Of a DNA stretch of 64,000 nucleotides, positions 53,243-61,834 are shown in pieces; position 1 is the stretch's first letter; each line of letters starts with the position of its first letter. The notes beneath the pieces were generated by a model, which saw only the letters and a program-made list of their open reading frames with translations, searched no databases and had not been told where the DNA came from. The DNA is from Mesorhizobium sp. AR10 (GTDB lineage: Bacteria > Pseudomonadota > Alphaproteobacteria > Rhizobiales > Rhizobiaceae). The stretch covers positions 1,612,001 through 1,676,000 of the forward strand of contig NZ_CP080524.1 of the NCBI RefSeq assembly GCF_024746795.1, read 5' to 3'. Both the position numbers and the translations under genes were made by a program.

Positions 53243-54865
53243 TTGAAGAAGTTTTTCCCGATCGTCGCCTTCATTGCCGTCGCGCTCATCAGCCTGACGA
53301 TGGCGGGATTCGCCTATTTTGCCACGCAGGAAGCGGCGCGCATCAAGTTCGCGGCGACGGCGGACGACGCGCTCAACCGGATAGAGAGCCGCATCGACCT
53401 GCATCTGTCGCTGCTGCGCTCGAGCCGGGCGCTGTTCGACGCCCGCAATGGCGACATTTCGCAAAGCGAGTTCAAGGCGTTCTTCAACGCGCTCGATGTC
53501 GACAAAAATTTTGCCGGCCTGCGCGGCATCGGCTTTCTCCGGTTGGCGAAAACCGGTGACGAGGCGGCGGTCGAGCGCGACATCCTGCACGACCATGGCG
53601 TCGCCCATGCGGTCTATCCGGACACGACGCTGCCGTGGCGCACGCCCATCTTCATGTTCGAGCCGCTGGACCCATCCAACCAGTCGAGCATCGGCTTTGA
53701 CATGTTCACCGAACCGGTGCGGCGGGAGGCAATCGAAAAGGCGATGGCTGACGATCAGCAGCACGCGAGCGGACTCCTCCAACTCGGTCAGGGTACCGGC
53801 GCTGCGCAGACCTTTACCGGGTTCCTGGTTTTCGTCCGGCTCAATGTCGAAACCGCGCCGGACGTCATCAATGCGTCGAGATCCTCGACCTCAGGCTTTC
53901 TCTATGCGGCCTTCCGCGCCCGCGATCTGTTCCAGACCGCGCTTAGCCGGGCGCCGCTGCTGCCGGTCAACACGGAAATCTTTGATGGCAAGGTGGATGC
54001 CGGCAATCTCTTGTTCCAATCGGAAACGCCGCCGGTTGCAATCTTCGGCGACCGGCTTCTGGTCACGCGCGAGATCACCGTGGCCGGTCGTCCATGGACC
54101 GTCCTGTTCAGGCCGACAAGCGCCTTCTCGCCACCCTCCTCGCGCGCCATTCCGGTGATGCTCGGCCTGTTCGGCCTGATGCTGGCAGGCGCCATTGCGC
54201 TGGTGGCTCGTTATCAGGAGCGGGCCTATGACGCGGTGTCGCTGCTGCACGAAACAACCGAAAAGAGCCTGATCGAAAAAGACCTGATGCTGCAGGAAAT
54301 GAAGCATCGCATCAAGAACTCGATCACGCGGGTGCTGGCGATCGCTCGCCAGACGGCGTCGCGTGCCACCGATGTCAACGAATTCTCGGCGTCCTTCTCG
54401 GCCCGACTGCAGGCGATGGCGGCTTCCCAGGACATGCTGACGCGCTCGCGCTGGCAGAAAGCCGATCTCGGCGATCTCTTGCGCATCGAGCTTGGCCAGG
54501 TGTTCGGAAAGGAGCTTCCCGAAGGAATTTTGTCAGGGCCGGAGGTTCTTCTCGATGAGACGACGACGCAGGCGCTTGGCTTGACCTTTCATGAACTGGC
54601 AACGAATGCGCTGAAATATGGCGAAGCCGGCAATTCGGTTGGCGCGCTCAAGGTCGACTGGTCGATGGAAGGGCGCGGACCTGACAGGACACTGGCTCTC
54701 AACTGGCGCGAGGCCGGGCAGACGAAGCTCGAACCGCCAGCAAAAACCGGCTTCGGCACCAAACTGATCGACCTCAATGTCACGCGCGAATTGCGGGGCA
54801 CGATCAAGCGCGATTTTCGTGCTGACGGGCTGAATGTGGAAATCAGGATTCCGCTGTCGGCCTGA
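53243..54865 (+). CDS. CHASE-domain sensor histidine kinase, HWE family
   Basis: 540 residues from a TTG at 53243, which gives the natural start (L)KKFFPIVAFIAVALISL, TM1; a TTG at 53171 is possible. The periplasmic CHASE domain (about 60-250) is followed by TM2 (IPVMLGLFGLMLAGAIALVA). The kinase has MLQEMKHRIKNSITRVLAIA (phospho-His), HELATNALKYG, NWREAG and FGTKLIDLNV. HWE kinases with a W-x-E motif feed the general stress response, and phyR is 3 kb away. No RBS of strength was found. Confidence 0.82.
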   Translation: MKKFFPIVAFIAVALISLTMAGFAYFATQEAARIKFAATADDALNRIESRIDLHLSLLRSSRALFDARNGDISQSEFKAFFNALDVDKNFAGLRGIGFLRLAKTGDEAAVERDILHDHGVAHAVYPDTTLPWRTPIFMFEPLDPSNQSSIGFDMFTEPVRREAIEKAMADDQQHASGLLQLGQGTGAAQTFTGFLVFVRLNVETAPDVINASRSSTSGFLYAAFRARDLFQTALSRAPLLPVNTEIFDGKVDAGNLLFQSETPPVAIFGDRLLVTREITVAGRPWTVLFRPTSAFSPPSSRAIPVMLGLFGLMLAGAIALVARYQERAYDAVSLLHETTEKSLIEKDLMLQEMKHRIKNSITRVLAIARQTASRATDVNEFSASFSARLQAMAASQDMLTRSRWQKADLGDLLRIELGQVFGKELPEGILSGPEVLLDETTTQALGLTFHELATNALKYGEAGNSVGALKVDWSMEGRGPDRTLALNWREAGQTKLEPPAKTGFGTKLIDLNVTRELRGTIKRDFRADGLNVEIRIPLSA

Positions 54866-54884
54866 AATTCCGCCGCAAGCGGGT

Positions 54885-54930
54885 CATTCCCAAACACAAA
54901 ACAAACGGAGACCGGCTCAGCCGGTCTCCG
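54885..54930 (-). terminator. Terminator of the glycine-zipper gene
   Basis: CGGAGACCGGC (54906-54916) pairs with GCCGGTCTCCG (54920-54930), 11 bp with 3-nt loop; on minus it is followed by TTTGTTTTGTGTTT. Confidence 0.8.
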
Positions 54931-54956
54931 CGTTGATTGACGCGTTCTGATACGGA

Positions 54957-55199
54957 TCAGCAGCGAGCCGTGTAGAGACGGCCGCGGTTGTCGCGATACT
55001 GGCAATAGCCATTGCGCAGGTTGCGCACCAGCAGACCGGAGCCGGCACCGACAGCTGCGCCGATCAGCGCACCCCTGCCGCCGCCAATCAGGCCGCCGGC
55101 CAGCGCGCCGACACCAGCGCCGACACCAACGTCCTGCTCGGTCGTGCTGCAACCGCTGACTGCGATCACGGCAACCATGGCAATAATCATTTTCCGCAT
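54957..55199 (-). CDS. Glycine-zipper outer-membrane lipoprotein
   Basis: 80 residues. Lipobox AVIAVSGC gives Cys17; the next 40 residues are GVGAGVGALAGGLIGGG..GALIGAAVGAGSG, a glycine-zipper (YMGG/OmpA-linked) membrane motif, and the end has a Cys pair GYCQYRDNRGRLYTARC. Such proteins sit in the outer membrane or periplasm. GGAGTGACTC RBS. Confidence 0.8.
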   Translation of the reverse strand: MRKMIIAMVAVIAVSGCSTTEQDVGVGAGVGALAGGLIGGGRGALIGAAVGAGSGLLVRNLRNGYCQYRDNRGRLYTARC

Positions 55200-55270
55200 A
55201 GAGTCACTCCTCGCTTTGTGTCCTTCCAGCCGTCATCTAGCATGAAATAACGGCCTTTGCCCGCTCGATT

Positions 55271-55597
55271 TTATTGTTGGCTAATATAGTCTTTTTCGGT
55301 GCGTGTGTCGTTTGAAGCAACCACAAGGTTGGAGACTTCCAGAGAAGCGGCAAGCGTGCCGTCCGGGCTTACGTTCCAGACGACCTGGTCGTAATCGTCT
55401 TCCAGCGCCGGATCGACGGCAAGGCATTCGGCCACGATGTGCGGTGCCTGGCCCTGCAGGTCGCTCAAGGCAAAAGGACGTTCGGCAGTGCATTCGGCAA
55501 CGGTTTCGAAAACACTCACCGGCACCGGCAGTTCGCGGCATTCGGTCATGTTGTTCGAACAGCCAATGACCAACAGCAAAGCAGCAATATGTTCCAT
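55271..55597 (-). CDS. Secreted small protein, unknown
   Basis: 108 residues from ATG 55597 (an ATG at 55618 would add 7). Signal region EHIAALLLVIGCSNN with a lipobox-like VIGC, followed by TECRELPVPVSVFETVAEC and QAPHIVAECLAVDPALEDD, giving four or five cysteines. Similar Cys-patterned small proteins in rhizobia are of unknown role. GAGAGGAC precedes 55597. Confidence 0.55.
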   Translation of the reverse strand: MEHIAALLLVIGCSNNMTECRELPVPVSVFETVAECTAERPFALSDLQGQAPHIVAECLAVDPALEDDYDQVVWNVSPDGTLAASLEVSNLVVASNDTRTEKDYISQQ

Positions 55598-55752
55598 AAC
55601 GGCAAGTCCTCTCGCCATAAGAACGGGCTACATTCGCCAAAGTTCCTGCGACGGCGGCGTGAGGCTGAACAATTGCCAGTTTGGGAAAGCTACAGGCGTG
55701 TCAGCCTATTCGTTGCAGCGCAGAGACCGGTGCGAAGACGTCCAGATTCCGA

Positions 55753-55935
55753 TCAGTTCAACTGGAATGCCGCGATCAACACGAGGACCGCGACAAGCGC
55801 GATGACGACGAAGCGAAGTGACGGATGCGAAATACGCGGCGAGGGCAAGGCAGATGCTTCAAGGTCCTGAAATCCGCCCATCGAGACACGGGCGGCCTGC
55901 TCCAGCCTGTTCATATCGGCAACCGTCAAGACCAT
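55753..55935 (-). CDS. Small single-span membrane protein
   Basis: 60 residues in this choice of start (55935); ATG 55944 or 56040 and a TTG at 55931 with GGAGG spacing of 7 are alternatives. The C-terminal 20 residues (LRFVVIALVAVLVLIAAFQLN) form one transmembrane helix, preceded by a soluble part with MNRLEQAARVSMGGFQDLEAS. Function unknown. Confidence 0.45.
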   Translation of the reverse strand: MVLTVADMNRLEQAARVSMGGFQDLEASALPSPRISHPSLRFVVIALVAVLVLIAAFQLN

Positions 55936-56107
55936 TCCTCCCATATTACGCTGCAAACCATGGCCGAAATGTCCGGTGCATCGGCAGTATCTGGGAAAAA
56001 CAGCATCGGACTTTATGGTGAACAGCTGGTTAAATTGCACTGCTATTATGCGCGCGCTTTTTCAAAGCGGTCATCATCTATTCGATCAGTCGGCATCATC
56101 TATTTGA

Positions 56108-57139
56108 TCAGTCCGTCTCGAAATTGCCATGTGGGACGACGAGGCGGTATTCGAGACGATCGCTGGTGATCTCAAGCGTCGCCGTACCGTTCAAAGAGGA
56201 GGGCACGACGCGTTCGAGCGCAACGCTGCCAAAGCGCTTCTCGTTGCGCCGCTGATTGTCGTTGGCTCCGATGGTTTCGGCCCAGGTCAGCGACAAAGCA
56301 GGCTTGTCGGCCGAAGCGGACGTCAGATTGGCTGTCACCTCGACGAAGCCGTCCGGTCGCGACAGGGCGCCGTAACTCACCGAATTGACGGCGAGTTCAT
56401 GCATCGCCAAGCCGATATGCAAAGCGGCATTGGGATTGAGATATGGATTCTCGCCCCGGAAACGCAGGCTGCGCGCTGGGTCGCCACCGTAGCGGCCGAC
56501 CTGGCCGGCCACGAGTTCGCGAAGGGCCGCTCCACGCCAGTTGGATGATGTTACCAGGTCCTGGGATGAGGCCAGCGATTGCAACCGACCGCGAAAGCGT
56601 GTGAGGAAATCACCGACTGTTTCCGAGTAGCGGCCGGTCTGGGTGGCGATGCTCTGGATGATAGCCAGGAGGTTCTTCGAGCGGTGGCTGACCTCGCGCA
56701 GCAAGGTCTTCAGCGTTTGCTCGCGGCGTTTCTGCTCGGTTGTCTCAACCATGGTGGTGACAACGCCCTGGACGTCGCCGCCATCGCCATGATCGGCATC
56801 GATCCACACCTGGAACCAGCGCATGCCGTCGTCGGTCGGGACGCTGAGTTCAAGGCGTTCCGTATTGCCGGACGCGATGACGTCGCGTTTGGCAGCGCCG
56901 ATGCGCGCTGCCAGCGCCGGCGGCAGTATGCCGTTGCTGTCGGCGGTGTCGGCAGCCCATGGCGCGCGCATATTGCGCGCCCATACCGTCTTCAATTCGC
57001 GGTCCTGGTAGAGAACGGAAATGCCGGCATTGTGCAGGGCGTGGAGAAGAGCTCGGCCAAGTTGCATGCCGCTTTCGGCCGGATGCAAAGCGATGATCTC
57101 ATCACTCTGCTCGTTCATGTCTCCGGCTTGGGAACGCAT
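56108..57139 (-). CDS. PAS-domain sensor histidine kinase, HWE family
   Basis: 343 residues (ATG 57139; 57118 also possible). One PAS domain (about 25-140) with SVLYQDRELKTVWARNMRAPW and a DITE-like end VTTMVETTEQK, then LLREVSHRSKNLLAIIQSIATQT, MHELAVNSVSYGA, LTWAE and FGSVALERVVP, all HWE markers. No membrane segment, so cytoplasmic. An EcfG-type promoter at 57168-57192 fits the stress response role, perhaps a PhyK-like regulator of PhyR. Confidence 0.85.
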   Translation of the reverse strand: MRSQAGDMNEQSDEIIALHPAESGMQLGRALLHALHNAGISVLYQDRELKTVWARNMRAPWAADTADSNGILPPALAARIGAAKRDVIASGNTERLELSVPTDDGMRWFQVWIDADHGDGGDVQGVVTTMVETTEQKRREQTLKTLLREVSHRSKNLLAIIQSIATQTGRYSETVGDFLTRFRGRLQSLASSQDLVTSSNWRGAALRELVAGQVGRYGGDPARSLRFRGENPYLNPNAALHIGLAMHELAVNSVSYGALSRPDGFVEVTANLTSASADKPALSLTWAETIGANDNQRRNEKRFGSVALERVVPSSLNGTATLEITSDRLEYRLVVPHGNFETD

Positions 57140-57167
57140 CCATCACCTGTCTACCCAACTCAGGCTG

Positions 57168-57192
57168 AACGGTTCATTCCGAAATGGGTTCC
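57168..57192 (-). promoter_or_regulatory. EcfG promoter of the HWE kinase at 56108
   Basis: On minus, GGAAC (complement of 57188-57192), 16 bp, CGTT (complement of 57168-57171). Confidence 0.7.
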
Positions 57193-57289
57193 AAAAACGG
57201 TCCGCCGGGCGGCATCCGGTGAGGACACCGCCCGGCGGTGGCTGGAAACCGTTTGAGGGGTGCGGCTTCCAGTGTTCAGTCGCGGTTCT

Positions 57290-57457
57290 TCACGACGCCC
57301 GTTTGAACAAGCCGGCGAGAAGCGAGATGATCAGGAAGGCGAGAAAGATGAAGAACAATATCTGCGCTATGCCGGCCGAGGTGCCGGCGATGCCGCCGAA
57401 ACCAAGCGCGCCAGCGATGATCGCCACGACGAGGAATACGAGCGCCCAGTAAAGCAT
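57290..57457 (-). CDS. DUF1328 small membrane protein
   Basis: 55 residues read by translating the minus strand, too short for usual ORF lists. It begins [21 protein letters not shown], then [22 protein letters not shown] and ends KRAS, matching DUF1328/UPF0391. Two membrane helices. GGAGATGGATC precedes the ATG, and an EcfG-type promoter lies at 57487-57511; stress control in related bacteria is common. Confidence 0.85.
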   Translation of the reverse strand: MLYWALVFLVVAIIAGALGFGGIAGTSAGIAQILFFIFLAFLIISLLAGLFKRAS

Positions 57458-57486
57458 GATCCATCTCCATCAAAATGGTGTAAGAA

Positions 57487-57511
57487 AACGTGGTTCGTTG
57501 CCGTTTGTTCC
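57487..57511 (-). promoter_or_regulatory. EcfG promoter of the DUF1328 gene
   Basis: On minus GGAAC (complement of 57507-57511), 16 bp, CGTT (complement of 57487-57490), 30 bp before the ATG. Confidence 0.7.
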
Positions 57512-57674
57512 ACCATTTACCGAAAAAGACGATCCCCTGGAATCATTGTCGGGTCGATATCGCAGGCCCAAAGGACGCTGCGAAGCTCGACGCCAATAAC
57601 CCCATTCGATGCATCGCACCGAGTGGTATTGGCGTCAGGCGTCATTCCATGCAGGATACTGGCGGCAAGGCGCT

Positions 57675-58469
57675 CTAGGCGGCGGCTTTCGCTTGGCGGT
57701 CGAAAAATAGTGCCTGGCTGATCAGAGCCTTGACCATGTCCGGATTGAACGGCTTGGTGACGAGGAAGGCCGGTTCCGGCCGCTCGCCGGTCAACAGGCG
57801 CTCGGGAAAGGCGGTGATGAAGATCACCGGCACCGATGTCGACGACAGGATCTCATTCACTGCATCGATGCCTGAACTGCCGTCGGCAAGCTGGATATCG
57901 GCCAGCACCATCCTTGGTCGCGTCTTGCCGAACATCATAACCGCTTCGGCGTGGGTGCGCGCCGTTCCGACGACGCGATGGCCGAGGCTTTCGACCATTT
58001 CCTCGATGTCCATGGCGATCAGCGGCTCGTCCTCGATGATCAGCACATCGGTTGCCACCTGGCGGGAAATCTCGTTGCTCGCCTGTGCGAGAAGTTCGGA
58101 GAATTCACGGTCGCCGACATCGAGAATCTCCGCCGCCTCGTCTTCACTGAAGCCTTCGACGGCCACCAGCAGGAAGGCCTGGCGGGGGCGCGGCGCAATT
58201 GCATTGAGATTGGCCGCGGCGCGCTGTTCCCACGCCGACTGCGCCTGCTCCTGCGGCACGCGGATGGCGATCGAGGTGAAGAGCTTGGCGAAGACCTTAT
58301 AAAGTGCGATGCGGTCGTTCGATGCTTCCGGAAAGATGTCGACATCGGCGATGATGGCTTCGAGCATCGCGGCGACCAGCGCGTCGCCACTCTCCTGTGA
58401 TCCGGAAACAGCGCGCGAGAAGCGGCGCAGGAACGGCAGGTGCGGAGCGATGGTTGCAGATAGGCTCAT
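57675..58469 (-). CDS. phyR: PhyR, stress-response anti-anti-sigma regulator
   Basis: 264 residues. An N-terminal sigma-like domain (about 1-135) with RIALYKVFAKLFTSI, RQAFLLVAVEGFSEDEAAEILDVGDREFSELL, then a receiver domain with VLIIEDEPLIAMDIEEMVE, phosphoacceptor Asp191 in MVLADIQLADGSSG, and FITAFPERLL. When phosphorylated, PhyR sequesters NepR so EcfG is released. EcfG-type promoter upstream shows autoregulation. Confidence 0.95.
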   Translation of the reverse strand: MSLSATIAPHLPFLRRFSRAVSGSQESGDALVAAMLEAIIADVDIFPEASNDRIALYKVFAKLFTSIAIRVPQEQAQSAWEQRAAANLNAIAPRPRQAFLLVAVEGFSEDEAAEILDVGDREFSELLAQASNEISRQVATDVLIIEDEPLIAMDIEEMVESLGHRVVGTARTHAEAVMMFGKTRPRMVLADIQLADGSSGIDAVNEILSSTSVPVIFITAFPERLLTGERPEPAFLVTKPFNPDMVKALISQALFFDRQAKAAA

Positions 58470-58539
58470 GAGACGTCTCCCTCAGATGACGCGATTGCAT
58501 AGATTCCAGGTCAAGCTGATTGCAAGCCCCGAAGACACA

Positions 58540-58564
58540 AACGCCGGTTTTCGCAAAAAGTTCC
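58540..58564 (-). promoter_or_regulatory. EcfG promoter of phyR
   Basis: On minus GGAAC (complement of 58560-58564), 16 bp, CGTT (complement of 58540-58543). Confidence 0.8.
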
Positions 58565-58572
58565 GTTGCTGT

Positions 58573-58597
58573 GGAACTAATGCAAGACGAAGACGTT
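58573..58597 (+). promoter_or_regulatory. EcfG promoter of nepR-ecfG
   Basis: GGAAC (58573-58577), 16 bp, CGTT (58594-58597). Back-to-back with the phyR promoter. Confidence 0.85.
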
Positions 58598-58686
58598 TCG
58601 GGATCGGGATGGGCAACCAGACGAAGGTGCCGCTTGCCTTGTGTTATGTGTTGGAGAGCGGCTCGGGTGCTGGGAATAAGGGCGAA

Positions 58687-58890
58687 ATGAAGGAAATGAC
58701 GAAAGATACAATGGCTGGCGCTGCAGACAGGCGCCGGGCTGCTTCCGGTGACCCGCTCGGGCCGAACTCGGAAATTGGCCGCAAACTCAAGCAATATTAC
58801 GACGAGCTTGTCTCCGACAATGTGCCGGATCGCTTCTCTCAGCTGCTCAGCCAGCTGGAGCAGGCCGAACCCGCACAGAAAAAGGACTGA
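58687..58890 (+). CDS. nepR: NepR anti-sigma factor
   Basis: 67 residues. The conserved core IGRKLKQYYDELVSDNVPDRFSQLLSQLE is that of NepR, which binds EcfG or PhyR. ATG at 58687 chosen; 58696 and 58711 remain possible. Stop is 3 bp from ecfG start, so co-translated. Upstream EcfG-type promoter. Confidence 0.9.
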   Translation: MKEMTKDTMAGAADRRRAASGDPLGPNSEIGRKLKQYYDELVSDNVPDRFSQLLSQLEQAEPAQKKD

Positions 58891-58893
58891 GAC

Positions 58894-59445
58894 ATGGCGG
58901 CCGTCTCCCAGGGCTTCAAGACCGATCTGCTCGGCTCGATCCCGAGCCTGCGGGCTTTTGCCGTATCGCTGACGCAAAATGCCGACAAGGCCGACGATCT
59001 GGTGCAGGAAACGCTGGTCAAGGCCTGGGACAAGCATGAAAGCTTCCAGCCGGGCACCAATCTCAAGGCATGGCTGTTCACCATCCTGCGCAATGAATTC
59101 TATTCGCAGATGCGCAAACGCGGCCGTGAGGTGCAGGACAGCGACGGCATCATGACGGCCAGGCTCGCTGTTCATCCGGCCCAGCACGGTCAGCTCGATC
59201 TCAAGGATTTTCGCGGCGCGCTCGAGCAATTGCCCGAAGATCAGCGGGAGGCAATCATCCTCATCGGTGCGTCGGGTTTTTCCTACGAGGAAGCCGCCGA
59301 GATCTGCGGCTGCGCGGTCGGAACGATCAAGAGCCGCGTCAGCCGTGCCCGCACGCGGCTGCAGGAAATCCTGAAGATTTCGGGTGAAGACGAGTATGGC
59401 CCGGATGCAATCTCGGCTCAGGTGACGGGATCGAACGCCGCCTGA
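58894..59445 (+). CDS. ecfG: EcfG general-stress sigma factor
   Basis: 183 residues. Region 2 has QNADKADDLVQETLVKAWDKHESFQPGTNLKAWLFTILRNEF and region 4 LPEDQREAIILIGASGFSYEEAAEICGCAVGTIKSRVSRARTRL, the ECF15 pattern. It drives promoters of form GGAAC-N16/17-CGTT, of which eight candidates occur in this window, including those of phyR and nepR. Confidence 0.95.
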   Translation: MAAVSQGFKTDLLGSIPSLRAFAVSLTQNADKADDLVQETLVKAWDKHESFQPGTNLKAWLFTILRNEFYSQMRKRGREVQDSDGIMTARLAVHPAQHGQLDLKDFRGALEQLPEDQREAIILIGASGFSYEEAAEICGCAVGTIKSRVSRARTRLQEILKISGEDEYGPDAISAQVTGSNAA

Positions 59446-59499
59446 TCGCGACGGCGTGGGCCGGGCTTGACCCGAGGGTGAACCGGTGTGCGAGCAGCA

Positions 59500-59880
59500 T
59501 CACGCCGCAGACCGACGTCCACAGGCCGCCGCCACCGCCTCGACGAGATCGTCTCCCGAATAGGGCTTGGTGACCAGCCTGACGCCCGGAAAGGACGCCT
59601 GGATTTCGTCCGCGTCCGAATAGCCCGAGGCGAAAACGAAAGGCACGCCCGATTGGCGCAGCTGTAAGGCGAAATCGCGCGTTGACGCACCGCCCAGCAT
59701 GAGGTCGACGATGGCCGCGTCGAATCGCGTGTCAATCTTCTGCTGATCGATCTCGGACAGATCGCGGGCGATGACAACCTCGCCGGCGCCATAGTCGCGG
59801 CAAAGCTGCTCGACATCCATCGCGATCAGGAACTCATCCTCCAGGACAAGAATCCGCAGTCCGTCAAGCAATGGGCGCAC
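59500..59880 (-). CDS. Single-domain FAT-GUY response regulator
   Basis: 126 residues from a GTG at 59880, supported by AAGGAG ten bases upstream; the longer frame to 59937 has no RBS. RILVLEDEFLIAMDVEQL, phosphoacceptor Asp59 in AAIVDLMLGG, and VPFVFASGYSD, matching the PFxFATGUY signature. Such regulators act in the PhyR pathway as phosphate sinks or relays. Located convergent to ecfG. Confidence 0.85.
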   Translation of the reverse strand: MRPLLDGLRILVLEDEFLIAMDVEQLCRDYGAGEVVIARDLSEIDQQKIDTRFDAAIVDLMLGGASTRDFALQLRQSGVPFVFASGYSDADEIQASFPGVRLVTKPYSGDDLVEAVAAACGRRSAA

Positions 59881-59966
59881 GTGGCGAAGTCTCCTTGAAA
59901 CGTAGGGAGTCATGATCGCTATTTGGCATCCTGTCATTTAAAAAAGACATGCCAATGGCGGACGGC

Positions 59967-59991
59967 GGAACCTCGTTCCTGGCAGGACGTT
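59967..59991 (+). promoter_or_regulatory. EcfG promoter of the Crp/Fnr gene
   Basis: GGAAC (59967-59971), 16 bp, CGTT (59988-59991). A 7-bp hairpin AGCCTCC/GGAGGCT (59999-60018) begins right at the expected transcript start. Confidence 0.75.
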
Positions 59992-60035
59992 TGCAGTCAG
60001 CCTCCTTCTGAGGAGGCTTTCGAAGAGGGGTCGAA

Positions 60036-60797
60036 ATGTCTGGCCAAAAAGGTCGTTCCTTCTCCAGCCGTCAATATCCGTGCGAGAATTGCCCGCTGCG
60101 GCCGTTGCCGGTGTTCCGGGAGTTCGAGAAGCAGGAACTCGTCTTCGTCAGCAAGTTCAAGAAGGGCGAACTGGCCGTCGACAAGGGCGCCACGGTTCTG
60201 GTCGAGGGCAGCCACAGCGCCCACCTCTACACGGTGCTGTCGGGCTGGGCCTTCCGCTACAAATTGCTGTCGGATGGCCGCCGCCAGATCCTGAATTACT
60301 CCATGCCAGGCGATCTCATCGGCTTGCAGGGCAGCCTGCTGGGCGAAATGCAGCACTCGGTCGAGGCGCTGTCGCCGATGCTGCTGTGCGTCTTCGAGCG
60401 CGAAAACCTGCACGAACTCTATCGCAACCATCCGGGCCTTGCCTACGACATCACCTGGATCGCGTCGCGGGAGGAGCGCATGCTGGACGAGAACCTGCTC
60501 AGCATCGGCAGGCGCAGCGCTGTCGAGCGCACCGCCTATCTCATCGCCTTCATTGCCAGCCGCGCCGCAGTGGTTGGGCTCAACGGCAAGGCCCCTGTCC
60601 GGATCCCGATCACACAGCAGCACATTGCCGATACACTCGGTCTGTCGCTGGTCCACACCAACAAGACGATCCGCAAGCTGATCGACCGCAAGCTGATCAA
60701 CTGGCGCGATGGCGGTTGCGAAGTGATCGACAGTGACGGGCTCAAGGGGCTCGCGCGCTGGGAAGGGTTGAGCGAAGGACGCCGGCCCCTGATCTGA
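60036..60797 (+). CDS. Crp/Fnr-family transcriptional regulator
   Basis: 253 residues. N-terminal CENCPLRPL (Cys pair as in FnrN/FixK relatives, but only two close Cys), cyclic-nucleotide-type domain with VLSGWAFRYKLLSDGRRQILNYSMPGDLIGLQGSL, then a C-terminal wHTH ITQQHIADTLGLSLVHTNKTIRKLIDRKLI. It has no Fe-S quartet in the seen part, so oxygen sensing is doubtful. EcfG-type promoter implies a stress-induced second-tier regulator. Confidence 0.88.
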   Translation: MSGQKGRSFSSRQYPCENCPLRPLPVFREFEKQELVFVSKFKKGELAVDKGATVLVEGSHSAHLYTVLSGWAFRYKLLSDGRRQILNYSMPGDLIGLQGSLLGEMQHSVEALSPMLLCVFERENLHELYRNHPGLAYDITWIASREERMLDENLLSIGRRSAVERTAYLIAFIASRAAVVGLNGKAPVRIPITQQHIADTLGLSLVHTNKTIRKLIDRKLINWRDGGCEVIDSDGLKGLARWEGLSEGRRPLI

Positions 60798-60894
60798 GGG
60801 CCGCGGCCGCGACATTCGGCCCGGGCTGGACTCGCGTCGAGAAAGGTCTTTTCATGGACCCTGTTCCGATTTGGAAACCTCAGAGCGTATCTTC

Positions 60895-60919
60895 GGAACC
60901 TTGACGTGCATCAGGCGTT
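60895..60919 (+). promoter_or_regulatory. EcfG promoter of the DUF883 gene
   Basis: GGAAC (60895-60899), 16 bp, CGTT (60916-60919), 30 bp before the ATG. Confidence 0.75.
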
Positions 60920-60949
60920 TGAAACCAAGCAAACGCAAGGAGTTAAGCA

Positions 60950-61276
60950 ATGGCAACTGCCGCTGGAAAAACCGCTGGTGAAAGCCGGGCCAATTCGGAT
61001 CTCGAAGCCGACATCAGGCAATTGAAGGCCGATATCGAAAAGCTCACCAAGCAATTGGCCAAGACCGGTGAGCATGGCTATGGGACGGCCCGGCGCGCCG
61101 CTACCGAAGGCGTCGAGCAACTGCGCGCCCAGGGCGAAGCCGCCTTCGACAGCTTGCGCAGCAACGCCAAGGATATCGAAGCGCAGATGATGGCGAGCGT
61201 GCGCGAGAAGCCGGTGACGTCACTGGCGATCGCAGCCGGCGTCGGCTTTCTCTTCGCGCTTCTCGCGCGGCGATAA
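60950..61276 (+). CDS. DUF883 (ElaB/YqjD-like) membrane-anchored protein
   Basis: 108 residues. Helical region LEADIRQLKADIEKLTKQLAKTG and a C-terminal hydrophobic anchor REKPVTSLAIAAGVGFLFALLARR, the DUF883 signature. E. coli YqjD binds ribosomes at stationary phase. AAGGAG RBS before ATG 60950. EcfG-type promoter; followed by the membrane gene 61288. Confidence 0.85.
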   Translation: MATAAGKTAGESRANSDLEADIRQLKADIEKLTKQLAKTGEHGYGTARRAATEGVEQLRAQGEAAFDSLRSNAKDIEAQMMASVREKPVTSLAIAAGVGFLFALLARR

Positions 61277-61287
61277 TCCCTGTCCAG

Positions 61288-61746
61288 ATGGGAATGCTGG
61301 CAACGCTGATCTCGGCCCTCGCCTCTGGCGAAACCGTAGCTGCCATACGCCGCGCGCGCACGGCAGCCATTGTCTATGCGATCGCTGCGCTCGCAGCATT
61401 TTGCGGCCTCGGGTTTCTCATCGGGGCGGCTTACATCTGGGCAGCAGGCCTCTATGGTCCGATGTTAGCGTCTATCGGCTTTGGGGTAGGCTTCCTTGTG
61501 GTCGCCGGGCTAATTCTGCTCATCCATTGGATATCGGCAGGTTCACGCGCACGGCGCCGCGCCAGGCGGCGAAATGCCGACATGAAGGCGATCGGCATCA
61601 CCGCAGCGCTCGCCGTGCTGCCGGCACTGCTCAAGGGGAAGGGCGGTTTGGGTGTGGTTCTCGGCCCGGCGGTGGCGCTCGCCGCCTATGCCATCTATCG
61701 CGAAAACACGAAACCTCGCGCGGATGACGGCAGCGACGAGAAGTAA
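61288..61746 (+). CDS. Small polytopic membrane protein (holin-like/YqjE type)
   Basis: 152 residues. Two hydrophobic helices TAAIVYAIAALAAFCGLGFLIGAAYIW and MLASIGFGVGFLVVAGLILLIHWI, then a basic stretch RARRRARRR and a third segment KAIGITAALAVLPALL. Genes of this kind follow DUF883 in many proteobacteria (YqjD-YqjE order). Function unknown; probable operon partner of the preceding gene (11 bp). Confidence 0.72.
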   Translation: MGMLATLISALASGETVAAIRRARTAAIVYAIAALAAFCGLGFLIGAAYIWAAGLYGPMLASIGFGVGFLVVAGLILLIHWISAGSRARRRARRRNADMKAIGITAALAVLPALLKGKGGLGVVLGPAVALAAYAIYRENTKPRADDGSDEK

Positions 61747-61765
61747 CACAGGGATCTTCCTGTTC

Positions 61766-61808
61766 GCATGATCTCTTCCGAAAACCGGCTTCAACTTTTT
61801 GCTATGCT
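61766..61808. repeat. Degenerate palindromic repeat
   Basis: GCATGATCTCTTCCGAAAACCG... up to CTATGC shows the form of the common rhizobial palindrome (CATGATC...CCGAAAACCGG...), but the right arm is decayed, so the stem is weak. Located between convergent genes. Confidence 0.4.
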
Positions 61809-61834
61809 GACCTTCAGTTCGGGATCATGGTCGG